From contig NZ_AOLW01000047.1 of the NCBI RefSeq assembly GCF_000336615.1, positions 167,702 to 231,701 on the forward strand: a stretch of DNA of 64,000 nt, read 5' to 3'. The notes under the pieces are model-generated. The model ran no database searches. It was not told the DNA's origin and worked only from the letters and a program-made list of their open reading frames with translations. The translations under genes and the position numbers were made by a program. The stretch comes from Haloarcula amylolytica JCM 13557 (GTDB taxonomy: Archaea; Halobacteriota; Halobacteria; Halobacteriales; Haloarculaceae). Below, piece by piece: positions 50,813-59,267 of the stretch (position 1 is the first letter of the stretch; each line of letters starts with the position of its first letter).

Positions 50813-51327
50813 CGTTGGACTCCCAGCGCTGCGGCCGTCGCGAAAATCTGCTTGTCGTCGGCCGTGTAGTCGTCGAGCCCTTTGAGATGCTCGACGGCGG
50901 TGTAGATGCGACGCGTGTCGACGTGGTAGCCGGCCTCCTGAAGGCGGGCGGCGAGGGCTGGCACGCGGTCGATGGCCTCGCTCGTCGACAGCGTCTCTGA
51001 CTGGGATAGGCCTCGGACCGAGCCACACTCGGCACAGGTGGTTTTGGACTCGGGCATGGGCGCACAGTTAGCGACCGACGCCGGCGGCTCGATGAGGTCC
51101 TCACCGAGTACGGCCGACTCGGTCCGCCAGGACATGGAGTCCTCGTTGCCCCAGTGGTCGCGCTCGGCGATGTCTGACCGCTTGAGTCGGGCGAAACACT
51201 CACTGCAGACGGCATGGTCGTGCCAGATCATCGTCTCGAACCACCGCAACGCGTGGGCCCCAGACCGGGTCGGGTTGCGTGGAAGTGGCGCTGCCGTCGC
51301 TGTTGCTGTGTCAATTGATTGAGGCAT
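50809..51327 (-). CDS. Late-module zinc protein, unknown
   Basis: 172 residues. CSEC (about 41-44) and CAECG (about 98-101) form a likely zinc site. The C-terminal half (AARLQEAGYHVDTRRIYTAVEHLKGLDDYTADDKQIFATAAALG) is a helical domain. It may be a late regulator or DNA-binding protein. Confidence 0.6.
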   Translation of the reverse strand: MPQSIDTATATAAPLPRNPTRSGAHALRWFETMIWHDHAVCSECFARLKRSDIAERDHWGNEDSMSWRTESAVLGEDLIEPPASVANCAPMPESKTTCAECGSVRGLSQSETLSTSEAIDRVPALAARLQEAGYHVDTRRIYTAVEHLKGLDDYTADDKQIFATAAALGVQR

Positions 51328-51330
51328 GGA

Positions 51331-51561
51331 TTAGAAGAGTCGCAGGACTAGTGGCTCGTCGCCGAGGGTCACCGCGGTAACTCGCCCCGACGCCGGTGTG
51401 AAATACGCTATCTTTGATACGATTCTCCAGCGATATAAACGCAACTCTGTTGTCGTGAAACGGCCAGTGATGTCCTCCCGTGGGGCTGTACGCGACATCG
51501 CATCGAGGGCATCCACGACCGCGTCGTTCTGCCGACCCCACGGTTCGAGGTCACCGGTCAT
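51331..51561 (-). CDS. Small late-module protein, unknown
   Basis: 76 residues. A helical start (NDAVVDALDAMSRTA) then a strand region (TTELRLYRWRIVSKIAYFTPASG). Overlaps the upstream gene by four bases. No motif. Confidence 0.55.
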   Translation of the reverse strand: MTGDLEPWGRQNDAVVDALDAMSRTAPREDITGRFTTTELRLYRWRIVSKIAYFTPASGRVTAVTLGDEPLVLRLF

Positions 51562-51848
51562 ACAGACAGAGTGTACGGAGGGGTTGCCTCAGGATGCCCT
51601 GCTGGCAGGTATCCTCGCCGTGCAGGGTAGCCTGGTTGATCGACATCGACGCCCCAGACCTTGACAAGGTGTCCGTCAGCGGTGAGTGTCAGCAGCCGGT
51701 CCCGCAGCGAGCCCGGTTGGAGCTCGCAGTGCATCGCGACGTGTTTGGGACGGACTCCGCCGCCGAAGGCGAGACAGTCGTCATTGTCGAGTGCCATCTG
51801 GACGGCCTTGAGGATCGTCTCGTCGGACACACTCCAGACGTGCGTCAT
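51558..51848 (-). CDS. Small winged-helix-like protein
   Basis: 96 residues. ILKAVQMALDNDDCLAFGGGVRPKHVAMHCELQPGSLRDRLLTLTADGHLVKVWG has the order of a winged helix. Its neighbour upstream shares the phrase ALDNDD-like (TLDNDDAIAYE), suggesting that the two are distant duplicates. Start overlaps the upstream stop by four bases. Confidence 0.6.
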   Translation of the reverse strand: MTHVWSVSDETILKAVQMALDNDDCLAFGGGVRPKHVAMHCELQPGSLRDRLLTLTADGHLVKVWGVDVDQPGYPARRGYLPAGHPEATPPYTLSV

Positions 51849-52183
51849 GTATCTCCCCGGAACTCGCGAATGGTTTCGTGGTCCGCTACCTCTGGATACT
51901 CAGCTACAAGTCGGTTGACGCTATCTTCGGTGAGCAGTGCGAATCGCAGCTGACCGTCTTCGTCCTCATATGCGATCGCGTCGTCGTTGTCGAGGGTCGC
52001 CTGCAGTGACGCTTTGACGCCGGCCCGATCGTACGATCCGTGCGCCACGAGCGAGAGGTAGATCTTCCCGGGAGTGACGCCCGGCCGCTGCATCGGACTG
52101 GTCTGCTGGTAGATCGTCGTGAGGACACGGTTGTATCGACGTTCAGGGTCAACCTCGTTGGAATCGTCGGAATGGATGTGCAT
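51845..52183 (-). CDS. Small winged-helix-like protein, first of second late operon
   Basis: 112 residues. YNRVLTTIYQQTSPMQRPGVTPGKIYLSLVAHGSYDRAGVKASLQATLDNDDAIAYEDEDGQLRF fits a winged-helix layout. Being first in the late train and near the inverted-repeat operator, it could be a late regulator. Confidence 0.6.
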   Translation of the reverse strand: MHIHSDDSNEVDPERRYNRVLTTIYQQTSPMQRPGVTPGKIYLSLVAHGSYDRAGVKASLQATLDNDDAIAYEDEDGQLRFALLTEDSVNRLVAEYPEVADHETIREFRGDT

Positions 52184-52247
52184 CGGATGGTGGTCTGATT
52201 TGCGTCACAATCTGACGACGAACGATATCGCCCGTCGCACTGTGACC

Positions 52248-52287
52248 AAACTCGCTCTAGAGAGATGAGCGAGATTTGAGCGAGTTT
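52248..52287. promoter_or_regulatory. 10-bp inverted repeat with an extra half-site
   Basis: AAACTCGCTC (52248-52257) and GAGCGAGTTT (52278-52287) are exact reverse complements. An additional GAGCGAG lies at 52267-52273, so three half-sites are arranged in 40 bases. It sits about 65-105 bases ahead of the minus-strand late genes. Confidence 0.6.
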
Positions 52288-52309
52288 ACTCACGAGTAGC
52301 GATACAATG

Positions 52310-52345
52310 CTTACAGCGACTAGCGCAACTAAACTTACAGCGACT
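52310..52345. repeat. Two direct copies of CTTACAGCGACT
   Basis: CTTACAGCGACT at 52310-52321 and 52334-52345, 24 bases apart, so on about the same face of the helix. Together with the nearby inverted repeat it makes the 52184-52384 gap a likely late control region. Confidence 0.5.
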
Positions 52346-52384
52346 GCAACGGCGGTGGAATCCAGTTGGTGGTCGGGGACATCT

Positions 52385-53476
52385 TCAGGTGGCCTCCTCG
52401 GTATCTTTCGTCGTCAGATTGTGACGAATCTCTGCACCCGTCGCATCGGACAGATTCATCACGACCTTCGAAGCGTTCCCGCGCCCTTCTCCGACGGAGA
52501 ACGTGATCGAGTCGACCGGCTGCAGGTCACTGCTCCCGTTGATAGAGGTGTAGGACCGTTCGTCGTCCTCTGCTTCGTAGCCATCCGCGGCCCGCTTCAT
52601 CGCGCCGAGGACGGTGTCACGGTGCAGGCCGCCGCCGAGTCGGGAGTCGACGTCGTCCCGGTCCATCTCGGCCATCCCTTCGGAGTGCTGCTTCGCCTTG
52701 TTGTACAGTGTCTGCCGGATCCGCTGGGCCCGGCTGTCGGGATCGTCGGGACTACCCCCACCGTCAACTCTCACCATCTGGATCTGGTCGCCCTGCTCTT
52801 GCAGTCGCTCCTCGACGTCGGAGAGTCGCTGGTGGTGGTTCAGAACCTCTTCCGGATCGATGCCGGCGTCTTGCACGGTCTCGGCGCCGACCAACAGCTC
52901 GTTCTGGAGTGCCATCTGTTTGCGGACAGCCTTCACCAGTGCGTTCGAGTCACGCACCATCGACTCCAGTTCGTCGACGGTCTCGCGGAGGTCTCGGACC
53001 TCGGCTTCGAGCTCGCCACGGGACATCTGTGACACCGACTCGGTGTCTTCGTCCTGGTCGTCGCCAGCATCGGTGCCCTGAGACTCCGTGGCGGCAGCCT
53101 CGACGTTGTCGTTGTTCTCGTCGTAGACCTCTGGCTGCGATGGCTTCTCGTCGGTCTGTGTCTCCTGCGTGGTCTCGGGTTGAGGCTCCGGCGGGGCCTC
53201 CTGGACGGCTTTCTCACTGCGCTCACCCTCGTCGTCCGGGGTAGTCTCCTCGTAGGCCTCTTTGAAGTGGGCCATACTCAGTCGCGTGGCGTCATCATCG
53301 AGCGCGGCCATGACGGCGTCGCTACACAGGTCATCGAGGGTCTCGTCATCGAGCCTGCCGAACTCGCCAGCAAGGGTCTGGGCTGACACGTCGGGTGCCA
53401 GCGTCAGGCTGGACCGAGAGAGCTTGCTCGACCAGATGTCGAACGCCTTGTCGTCAATGTCGGCGGCCTCAGGCAT
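52385..53476 (-). CDS. Coiled-coil late protein, unknown
   Basis: 363 residues: a helical start (DDKAFDIWSSKLSRSSLTLAPDVS), an acidic Pro/Glu/Thr-rich middle (about 80-150), a strong coiled coil (GELEAEVRDLRETVDELESMV... about 153-225) and a folded C terminus with SITFSVGEGRGNASKVVMNLSD. It may bind DNA or act as an internal head or assembly protein. Overlaps the upstream gene by eight bases. Confidence 0.6.
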   Translation of the reverse strand: MPEAADIDDKAFDIWSSKLSRSSLTLAPDVSAQTLAGEFGRLDDETLDDLCSDAVMAALDDDATRLSMAHFKEAYEETTPDDEGERSEKAVQEAPPEPQPETTQETQTDEKPSQPEVYDENNDNVEAAATESQGTDAGDDQDEDTESVSQMSRGELEAEVRDLRETVDELESMVRDSNALVKAVRKQMALQNELLVGAETVQDAGIDPEEVLNHHQRLSDVEERLQEQGDQIQMVRVDGGGSPDDPDSRAQRIRQTLYNKAKQHSEGMAEMDRDDVDSRLGGGLHRDTVLGAMKRAADGYEAEDDERSYTSINGSSDLQPVDSITFSVGEGRGNASKVVMNLSDATGAEIRHNLTTKDTEEAT

Positions 53477-53696
53477 CGACGATCACCTCCGCCACGTCGA
53501 AGTGGCCACGGCAAGCCGGACACTCGACACGGTTGTCATCGCGATACCTGTTGGACAGCTGCGTCCCGTCGACGGGACACTGCATCGTCGTCAGTCGGAC
53601 GTCAACGGTTTCACCGGTGTCGTCCAGTTCCGGCCGCTCAGCGATGCACTGGTCGGTGCCATCAAGCGGGTCACCGGAGGTCGAGCGCCCGCTCAT
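53469..53696 (-). CDS. Small zinc-ribbon protein, first late gene
   Basis: 75 residues from MSGRSTSGDP (a GTG three codons earlier is possible). CPVDG (about 40) and CPACRG (about 58) form a zinc ribbon. It is the first gene after the promoter at the right provirus end. Small zinc ribbons at the head of operons are often transcription factors. Confidence 0.65.
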   Translation of the reverse strand: MSGRSTSGDPLDGTDQCIAERPELDDTGETVDVRLTTMQCPVDGTQLSNRYRDDNRVECPACRGHFDVAEVIVDA

Positions 53697-53747
53697 GACA
53701 GACACCCCACCGTTTCCGCTGGAGTATCTGGAGAACTATCTATTGCG

Positions 53748-53757
53748 TTATATAATT
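53748..53757 (-). promoter_or_regulatory. TATA box of the late operon
   Basis: On the minus strand AATTATATAA, about 50 bases ahead of the ATG at 53696. This predicts a short 5' leader. It lies just inside the right attachment site. Confidence 0.55.
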
Positions 53758-53831
53758 CATCGCCGTGTTGACCGGTCAGTGAGGCGTCTCTATGCCGGTT
53801 CTGCCGATGGGTATGTAAAGTTTCAGAGTAG

Positions 53832-53845
53832 TGCCCGGGGAGGGC
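53832..53845. repeat. attR core
   Basis: TGCCCGGGGAGGGC, identical to 4841-4854. Because the virus carries this stretch, the tRNA-Met gene remains whole after integration. Confidence 0.9.
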
Positions 53846-53976
53846 TCCGAACCCTCGATCTCCGCATGGCCCAGGTCTGGGGCGTGACGAGCGCCCCGGG
53901 GTCATGACGGGTGCACTGCCGCATGAGTCGAAAGACCCTATGAGTGCGGCGCTATGTCCAGCTAAGCCACCCGGGC
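53832..53976 (-). tRNA. tRNA-Met (CAT), elongator, with 71-nt intron
   Basis: Acceptor GCCCGGG pairs with CCCGGGC, discriminator A. The anticodon stem CCGCA/TGCGG frames a seven-base loop with CAT, split after base 37 by an intron predicted at 53868-53938. The T arm is GAGGG TTCGGAG CCCTC. Exon lengths are 38 and 36. Elongator tRNA-Met with an intron at this position is known in haloarchaea. GGGTC/GACC at the exon-intron borders fits a bulge-helix-bulge. It is the provirus attachment site. Confidence 0.92.
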
Positions 53977-54121
53977 GCGGGTGCATTCAGCCGTTGGCCG
54001 TTAGCCGTCTTGAAGGTTCTCATCTCTGCCGGGACTGTGGCACAGTCCCACGCTGTGTCCACCTGATCGGTGCTGATAATCGACCCGCGGATTTAAGCCA
54101 CCACGCAGGTATGCAGGCAGT

Positions 54122-55132
54122 ATGGAGATACCAGACCTCGTCCAGCAGGAACTCGGGGACGAGGAGATCCGGGGCGGTGTCAACCTCGGCGACGAAGACG
54201 CGGCCTGTTTCACACCGACCCGGACGCTCGTCTACCGCGGTGAAGGCCTTCTCAGCGACGAGAAGGTCGCCAGCTATCCGCACGATTTCGAACGGCTCAC
54301 CGTTTCGGAAGGCCGACGCAAGACCAAGTTCTCGCTCATCTACACTAGTGAGAAACTCGAACTGTCCGTGCCCGGCAGCCGCGGCGACGCCGTCCTCGAA
54401 CGGCTGCTCGAAGGGAAGCTCACCGTCTCCGGCGGTATCGCACCCGACGAGAGTCTCGCTGGCGTGTTCCGGTTCAGCGAACTAACGCTGGTCGTTACCG
54501 ACCGCCAGCTACTCAAGCACATCGGCAACGTCACCTGGGACGCCGACTACGAGGCGTTCTCCTTCGACGACGTGACCGGTCTGGAGTTCGAGGAGGGTAG
54601 CGTCGCCACGGCTGTCGTGCTCTCGTTCAACGAGCGGCCAGAGCGCATCAAGGCCCCGTCCGAGCAGGCACCGATGGTCCGGAAAACACTCGAAGAGTCC
54701 CTCTTTGCGTACCACGAGGTCGGTTCGCTCGCTGAGCTCAACGCCAAGGTCGGAGCGGACCCCGAAGAGAGCGCCACAGATGCGGGCAACGGGCTCGGCC
54801 TCGAATCCGGTATCGACCCGCTTGTGAGCAATGATGAGGAGAGCGGTGACGGTTCTGAGGCTGAAACCGCGAGCGCCAGCACGCAGGCCGCGACCGCATC
54901 GACCACTGAGCAGGGAACTGCCGCCGAAGCCACGACGGAAACCCAACCCAGTGACGTAACCAGCGTAGACACCGACTCGGTCGAGCCGGACACCTCGGCA
55001 GACCCCGATGTCGCTGACCTCGAAGCACAGGTCGCCGAACTGACCGCCGCTGTCGAGGCCCAGAACGAACAGCTCCAGAAGCAGGAGCGCACCATCAAAC
55101 AGCTCATCAAGGAACTCCGCCAGGGCCGCTGA
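54122..55132 (+). CDS. Conserved haloarchaeal protein with PH-like domains and C-terminal coiled coil
   Basis: 336 residues. Two similar beta-rich halves (residues about 20-100 and 105-190) contain PTRTLVYRGEGLLSDEKV and ELTLVVTDRQLLKHIG, the style of bacterial PH domains. A low-complexity Thr/Ala/Glu linker follows (about 215-290), then a coiled coil (VADLEAQVAELTAAVEAQNEQLQKQ). Function unknown; scaffolding at a membrane or filament is conceivable. Confidence 0.75.
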   Translation: MEIPDLVQQELGDEEIRGGVNLGDEDAACFTPTRTLVYRGEGLLSDEKVASYPHDFERLTVSEGRRKTKFSLIYTSEKLELSVPGSRGDAVLERLLEGKLTVSGGIAPDESLAGVFRFSELTLVVTDRQLLKHIGNVTWDADYEAFSFDDVTGLEFEEGSVATAVVLSFNERPERIKAPSEQAPMVRKTLEESLFAYHEVGSLAELNAKVGADPEESATDAGNGLGLESGIDPLVSNDEESGDGSEAETASASTQAATASTTEQGTAAEATTETQPSDVTSVDTDSVEPDTSADPDVADLEAQVAELTAAVEAQNEQLQKQERTIKQLIKELRQGR

Positions 55133-55268
55133 GGCATCTGTTTTTGACTGCACTCGTGTGTTTGGGGACGTTTATCTAACGTGGTGACCGCGGCCACGAC
55201 CTCGCTGCCACCAGGGTCGCTCCGCTATTGCGCTGCTCACGGCTCCTCCCGTCGCCGTTCGCATCAAC

Positions 55269-55342
55269 GAGGGCCGCTCACTCCGTTCGCGCCGCTCGTA
55301 ATTCCGAGGGCCGCTCGCTTCGCTCGCGCCCCTCGCTACTCC
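55269..55342. repeat. Two tandem 37-bp GC-rich repeats
   Basis: GAGGGCCGCTC starts at 55269 and 55306, each followed by a partly palindromic CGCTCGCTTCGCTCGCG-type stretch. The repeats lie between two convergent genes and run seven bases into the end of the minus-strand one. Such stretches occur at gene ends in haloarchaea and may form end-of-transcript hairpins. Confidence 0.55.
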
Positions 55343-55701
55343 CGCCCTAACACTTTCCGAATACACGTCGACCCGAACGGTCCCAGTTCGCCGCCGTCGA
55401 ACTGGACGAAGTGGCCAGTACTGATAGCTGCGCCACAGCGCTGACACGAAAACTCCCCCTCGCGAACGACGACGTCGCTGTCGAAGTTCACGTACGACCC
55501 CTGTGACCGCGGGCGAACGACACCGTTCTCGCGCTCGATGAGGCCACGCATGACTGCAGTATCGAGTATCTCGCGCTGGACCTGTGGGTTGGTCGTCACT
55601 GTCTCGATACGGTCGAGCGCGTCGGCGACGGACAGCTCCCCGTGTTCCAGATGGGCGAGCAGTTCGACGCCGAGTTCGACCGGATCACGCCTCTCGGACA
55701 C
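55336..55701 (-). CDS. Conserved haloarchaeal protein with helical N-terminal domain and zinc ribbon
   Basis: About 121 residues from GTG at 55701 (VSERRDPVELGVELL); a longer GTG start at 55740 is possible. The TTTTAGG stretch at about 55726-55733 on the minus strand fits a TATA for a leaderless 55701 start. A helical N-terminal domain (DALDRIETVTTNPQVQREILDTAVMRGLIERE) is followed by CQRCGAAI...CIRK, a zinc-binding end. Function unknown. Confidence 0.7.
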   Translation of the reverse strand: MSERRDPVELGVELLAHLEHGELSVADALDRIETVTTNPQVQREILDTAVMRGLIERENGVVRPRSQGSYVNFDSDVVVREGEFSCQRCGAAISTGHFVQFDGGELGPFGSTCIRKVLGRE

Positions 55702-55776
55702 AATCGCCGATTCAACCCCGAACAACCTAAAAGATACCACAAAGCGTTTGTCGATTGCTACCGCTCAATTGGGTAG

Positions 55777-56436
55777 ATGGACCGCCTCGCGAAGCGACAA
55801 CTGGTCGGGACTGCCGGGCTGGTGGTAGTCGTCGCCGTCGCGACAACGCTGCTCACCCCCGAGCGGGTAGTGGCCCAGACGACGCATCTCGCCGACCACC
55901 CTGTCTACCTCGCCGGCGTCATCGTCGGGCTGTACCTAGTTCGCCCGTTCTTCGCGTGGCCGACGATGCCGCTGTCCGCGTTCGTCGGGTTCGTCCTCGG
56001 TGTCAAATACGGCTTCCCGGTCGCACTGATGGGCGCACTCGTCACCTGCCTCATCCCCTACCGGTTCGCGCTCCGGGCCGGCGAACAGGGCGGGATGTTC
56101 GGCTGGCTGGGCGACTCAGGCCGCCGGATTATCGAGGTGACCGGCGAGACGCGGGGGGTGCTCGCGGCACGGCTCTCACCGGTGCCTGCGGACCCCGTCT
56201 CTTATGGAGCCGGGTTCGCCCGCGTCTCGCCGCGCTCCTTTGCGGTCGGGACGTTCCTCGGCGAAATTCCGTGGGTCGCGGTCGAGGTCACCGCGGGCGC
56301 GTCGCTGCGGTCGCTGACGCTCACGGGGCTCAGTGTCGACGCGCTCCCGCACGTCCTGTTGTTCTCCGCGGCGCTGGCCGTGCTGGTGCTCGCGGGGCCG
56401 GCCTACCGCCACGTCAACGCTCCGAACTCGTCGTGA
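55777..56436 (+). CDS. TVP38/TMEM64 (SNARE-associated/VTT-domain) membrane protein
   Basis: 219 residues with about five hydrophobic helices. The region RPFFAWPTMPLSAFVGFVLG then GALVTCLIPYRFAL and the later FARVSPRSFAVGTFLGEIPW fit the VTT-domain pattern, including the conserved Pro/Gly-rich re-entrant part. Members may act in lipid scrambling or transport. Convergent with, and overlapping by 23 bases, the histidine kinase gene. Confidence 0.75.
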   Translation: MDRLAKRQLVGTAGLVVVVAVATTLLTPERVVAQTTHLADHPVYLAGVIVGLYLVRPFFAWPTMPLSAFVGFVLGVKYGFPVALMGALVTCLIPYRFALRAGEQGGMFGWLGDSGRRIIEVTGETRGVLAARLSPVPADPVSYGAGFARVSPRSFAVGTFLGEIPWVAVEVTAGASLRSLTLTGLSVDALPHVLLFSAALAVLVLAGPAYRHVNAPNSS

Positions 56437-58993
56437 ACTCGAACCGCGCGCCGCCGTCCTCGCTTTCGGTCACCGACACAGACCAGCCGTGGGCCTGTGC
56501 GACCTCAACGACGATTGCCAGCCCGAACCCGGTCCCGGTGTCGCTCGTGGTGTAGCCGCGCTCGAACACGTCATCTCGCTCTTCTGGTGGGATTCCCACG
56601 CCGTCGTCGGCGACGTAAAATCCGTCGTCCGTTGTTCCGACGGAGACAGTGACCGGGGCTGCGCCGTCTGCACAACGTCCGTGTTCCACACTGTCGTCGG
56701 ACTCCGTCCGACTGCTCGTGGAGCCATGTTCCACACTGTTCCGGAACAGGTTCTCAAACACCGTGCGAAGCCGTGCCGCGTCGGCTTCGACCGCCGTCGT
56801 CCCGTGTTTTTCGAGCGTGGCTTCGCCGGTTTCGACATCGATCCAGGCCTGGCTCGCAAGGGCAGCGAGGTCGACCATCGTCGTCTCGCCGACCGTATCG
56901 CCCTGTCTGGCGAGCGTCAACAGATCGTTGATGAGTTCGTCCATCCGGTCGGCCGCGGACGCCGCCGCTTCGAGGTGCGAGACGTCGCCCGACGTCCGAG
57001 CGACCGATATCCGACCTTTGACCACGTTCAGCGGGTTTCGAAGGTCGTGGCTGACGACAGACGCGAACTCCGCGAGCTGTCGCTCTCGCTCTTTCCGGTC
57101 GCTGATATCGCGGATGACGCCCGCTGTACCGTTGAACTCCCCGTCCGCGGCCGGAAGCAACGCGATGTGGATTTCGATAGGGGTGTGCGCCCCGTTCTGG
57201 TCGACGATATCCGTTTCGAAGGTCACGTTCTGCCGGGTCGGGTCAGACAGCATGGTCCGGATGAGGTCATTGCCGCGGTTGATGTCCTCGCCGGCCATGA
57301 TCGTGGAGATGTGCTCGCCGACGAGTTCGTCGGGCTCGAACCCCGTCAGTCGCTTTATCGCCTCGTTCGCGTAGGTGAACACGCCCTCGTCGTCGAGGGT
57401 GTACACCGGGTCGCCGACGGCCTCGATGATCGTCTCGTAGCGTTCGAGTTCCCGTTCGCGTTGCTTGCGCTCCGTCGTCTCGCGCATCACGCCGACCGAG
57501 CCGTCGAAGTTCCCGTCCTCGTCGAACAGCGGTGCGATCCTGTCCTCGTTGATCCGGACTGTCCCGTCAGCGGATATCGTCCGCATCTCGTAGGCCCCCC
57601 ACGTCCGCTCGTCGTCGTCGAGCAGGTCACAGATGAGTGCTGTCGCTCTTTCGACATCCGTCTCGGGCATGAAACGGACTGGTTCCGAGCCGACGATTTC
57701 CGAGCGGTCGTACCCCAGATGGGCGGCCATCGCCTCGTTTACCATCTCTACTGTCCCGTCAGTATCGAGGACGTACATCGGGTCCCCGACGTTTTCGACC
57801 AGCGTCCGGTACTCTCTGAGCTCCCGTTCCCGGCGTTTCCGTTCCGTGATATCCCGGCCGATACCGGCAATCCCGAACAGGTCGCCGCGCTCGTCTTCGA
57901 TGAGCGAGCCCTTGAATTCGTACTGGAGCGCCCTGCCGTCAGCCGTCTCGACACCTGCTTCAACGGTTCCGTATCCGGTCTCCAGCGTCTCCTCGAACAC
58001 TCGCCATAATTTCTCGTGGTCGGAATCCACGATGAGTTCCCCAATGCCCATCGACGCTAACTTCTCGTTTGTGTAGCCGGTCACCGACGAGACGGTGTCG
58101 TTCCATCGGACCAGACTGCCATCGGGACCGACAACGTAGAACATATCGTCGACGGAGTCGATGAGCTTCTCGGTAAATGCCCGCTGATTCGCGAGTTCGC
58201 GCTCGCGCTCCTCGCGCGCGGTTACGTCAGTGATGAACCCTTCGAGGATTTCGACCCCGTCGTCGTCAGTGCCGACGACGCGCCCGCGCTCCCACATCCA
58301 GCGGGTCTCACCGTCGGCCGTCTCGATCTGGTAGGAGACTTTGAACGGTTCGCCGGCGGCGATACAGGTCTGGACAGTCTCCCAGAGACGCTCCGTCTCA
58401 GAATCCTTGATCAGCGTCCCCCAGGAGACGTCGCCGCTCTCGAGCGCCTCCGAACTGTAGCCGACTAACTCCGTCGCACCGTCGCTGACGAACTCCATCG
58501 GCCAATCGGGTTCGTTCCGTGCGCGGTACACCATCCCCGGCAGGTTCGAGATGAGCGTCGACAGCATCCGCTCGGACTCTTCGAGCGCGGCCTTGGCCCG
58601 CCGTTCCCCGACAGCCCGCTCGATACGGTTGGCAAGGACAGTGTACTGGTCCGTCCCGACTCCTTTCTGGAGGTATTCGGTGACGCCAGCGGAGATGGCA
58701 TCACTCGCGATTTCCTCGTTTCCTTTGCCAGTAAAGAGAATAAAGGGTAGCTCCTCGTACTCCTCGCGGACGACCTTCAGGAATTCGAGCCCGTCCATAC
58801 CCGGCATGTCGTGATCGCTGACGACACAGTCGAACGTGCGCTCGGACAATCGCTCTAACCCATCTGCCGCGCTTCGCACGGTACAGACGGAAATATCACC
58901 GTGAGTTTGCTCCAGATGGACCGCCACGAGATCGCCAAGGTCGGGGTCGTCGTCGACGTGCAGCACCGAAATCTCTCCCCCGTGGCCACTCAT
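56414..58993 (-). CDS. Receiver-multi-PAS histidine kinase
   Basis: 859 residues from MSGHGGEISVLHVDDDPDLG. An N-terminal receiver (about 1-120, phospho-Asp in CVVSDHDMPGMDG, Lys in EYLQKG), four PAS domains (about 140-260, 275-390, 395-515, 520-640), a HisKA with VVSHDLRNPLNVV (about 648) and a HATPase with FRNSVEHG, DDGVGIPPEE and GTGFGLAI. A haloarchaeal sensor of unknown signal. Longer upstream frame is not supported by composition. Confidence 0.93.
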   Translation of the reverse strand: MSGHGGEISVLHVDDDPDLGDLVAVHLEQTHGDISVCTVRSAADGLERLSERTFDCVVSDHDMPGMDGLEFLKVVREEYEELPFILFTGKGNEEIASDAISAGVTEYLQKGVGTDQYTVLANRIERAVGERRAKAALEESERMLSTLISNLPGMVYRARNEPDWPMEFVSDGATELVGYSSEALESGDVSWGTLIKDSETERLWETVQTCIAAGEPFKVSYQIETADGETRWMWERGRVVGTDDDGVEILEGFITDVTAREERERELANQRAFTEKLIDSVDDMFYVVGPDGSLVRWNDTVSSVTGYTNEKLASMGIGELIVDSDHEKLWRVFEETLETGYGTVEAGVETADGRALQYEFKGSLIEDERGDLFGIAGIGRDITERKRRERELREYRTLVENVGDPMYVLDTDGTVEMVNEAMAAHLGYDRSEIVGSEPVRFMPETDVERATALICDLLDDDERTWGAYEMRTISADGTVRINEDRIAPLFDEDGNFDGSVGVMRETTERKQRERELERYETIIEAVGDPVYTLDDEGVFTYANEAIKRLTGFEPDELVGEHISTIMAGEDINRGNDLIRTMLSDPTRQNVTFETDIVDQNGAHTPIEIHIALLPAADGEFNGTAGVIRDISDRKERERQLAEFASVVSHDLRNPLNVVKGRISVARTSGDVSHLEAAASAADRMDELINDLLTLARQGDTVGETTMVDLAALASQAWIDVETGEATLEKHGTTAVEADAARLRTVFENLFRNSVEHGSTSSRTESDDSVEHGRCADGAAPVTVSVGTTDDGFYVADDGVGIPPEERDDVFERGYTTSDTGTGFGLAIVVEVAQAHGWSVSVTESEDGGARFEFTTSSER

Positions 58994-59039
58994 ATCACCT
59001 CTTTCGTTGTTCCAAGATATTAAACCCGCGAGCGTATCG

Positions 59040-59162
59040 TCAGTAGAACGTGTCAGCGCAGTCATATACGACGCCGTGCTCCGGACAGACGTACTTGCAG
59101 TGTCGGTGGTACATTGCCCGTTCACAGAGCGGGCAGGGCCGACCCCCGGGCTGCTCGTCCAT
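59040..59162 (-). CDS. 40-residue zinc microprotein
   Basis: MDEQPGGRPCPLCERAMYHR then HCKYVCPEHGVVYDCADTFY. Cysteines in CPLC, HCKYVC and DC give one or two zinc sites. Two-zinc-finger microproteins of this kind are well known in haloarchaea. Its own promoter would be in the 59163-59267 gap. Confidence 0.7.
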   Translation of the reverse strand: MDEQPGGRPCPLCERAMYHRHCKYVCPEHGVVYDCADTFY

Positions 59163-59267
59163 GATTTCGTAGAACAGCTCCGCTCGCTTGTGTCTTCCGG
59201 AGTTTCGGAACGGAATCCGGACGAAATTGGAACAATCCCTTTTGCGGGGTAGACCCTCGATTGAGTC

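Larger units (their letters stand above)
4841..53845. mobile_element. Integrated tailed provirus (HK97-type, siphovirus-like)
   Basis: The element is bounded by an identical 14-bp direct repeat at 4841-4854 and 53832-53845, the second copy being the 3' end of an intact tRNA-Met gene. A tyrosine integrase lies just inside the left end. Between the ends are early regulators, an Orc1/Cdc6 initiator, a helicase and a complete late operon with terminase, portal, capsid, connectors, tail tube, tape measure and tail tip genes. All main structural modules appear intact, so it may be inducible. Cargo includes a type IIG restriction-modification enzyme, a protease/propeptide pair, a CRISPR array and a TnpB. 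Confidence 0.95.
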
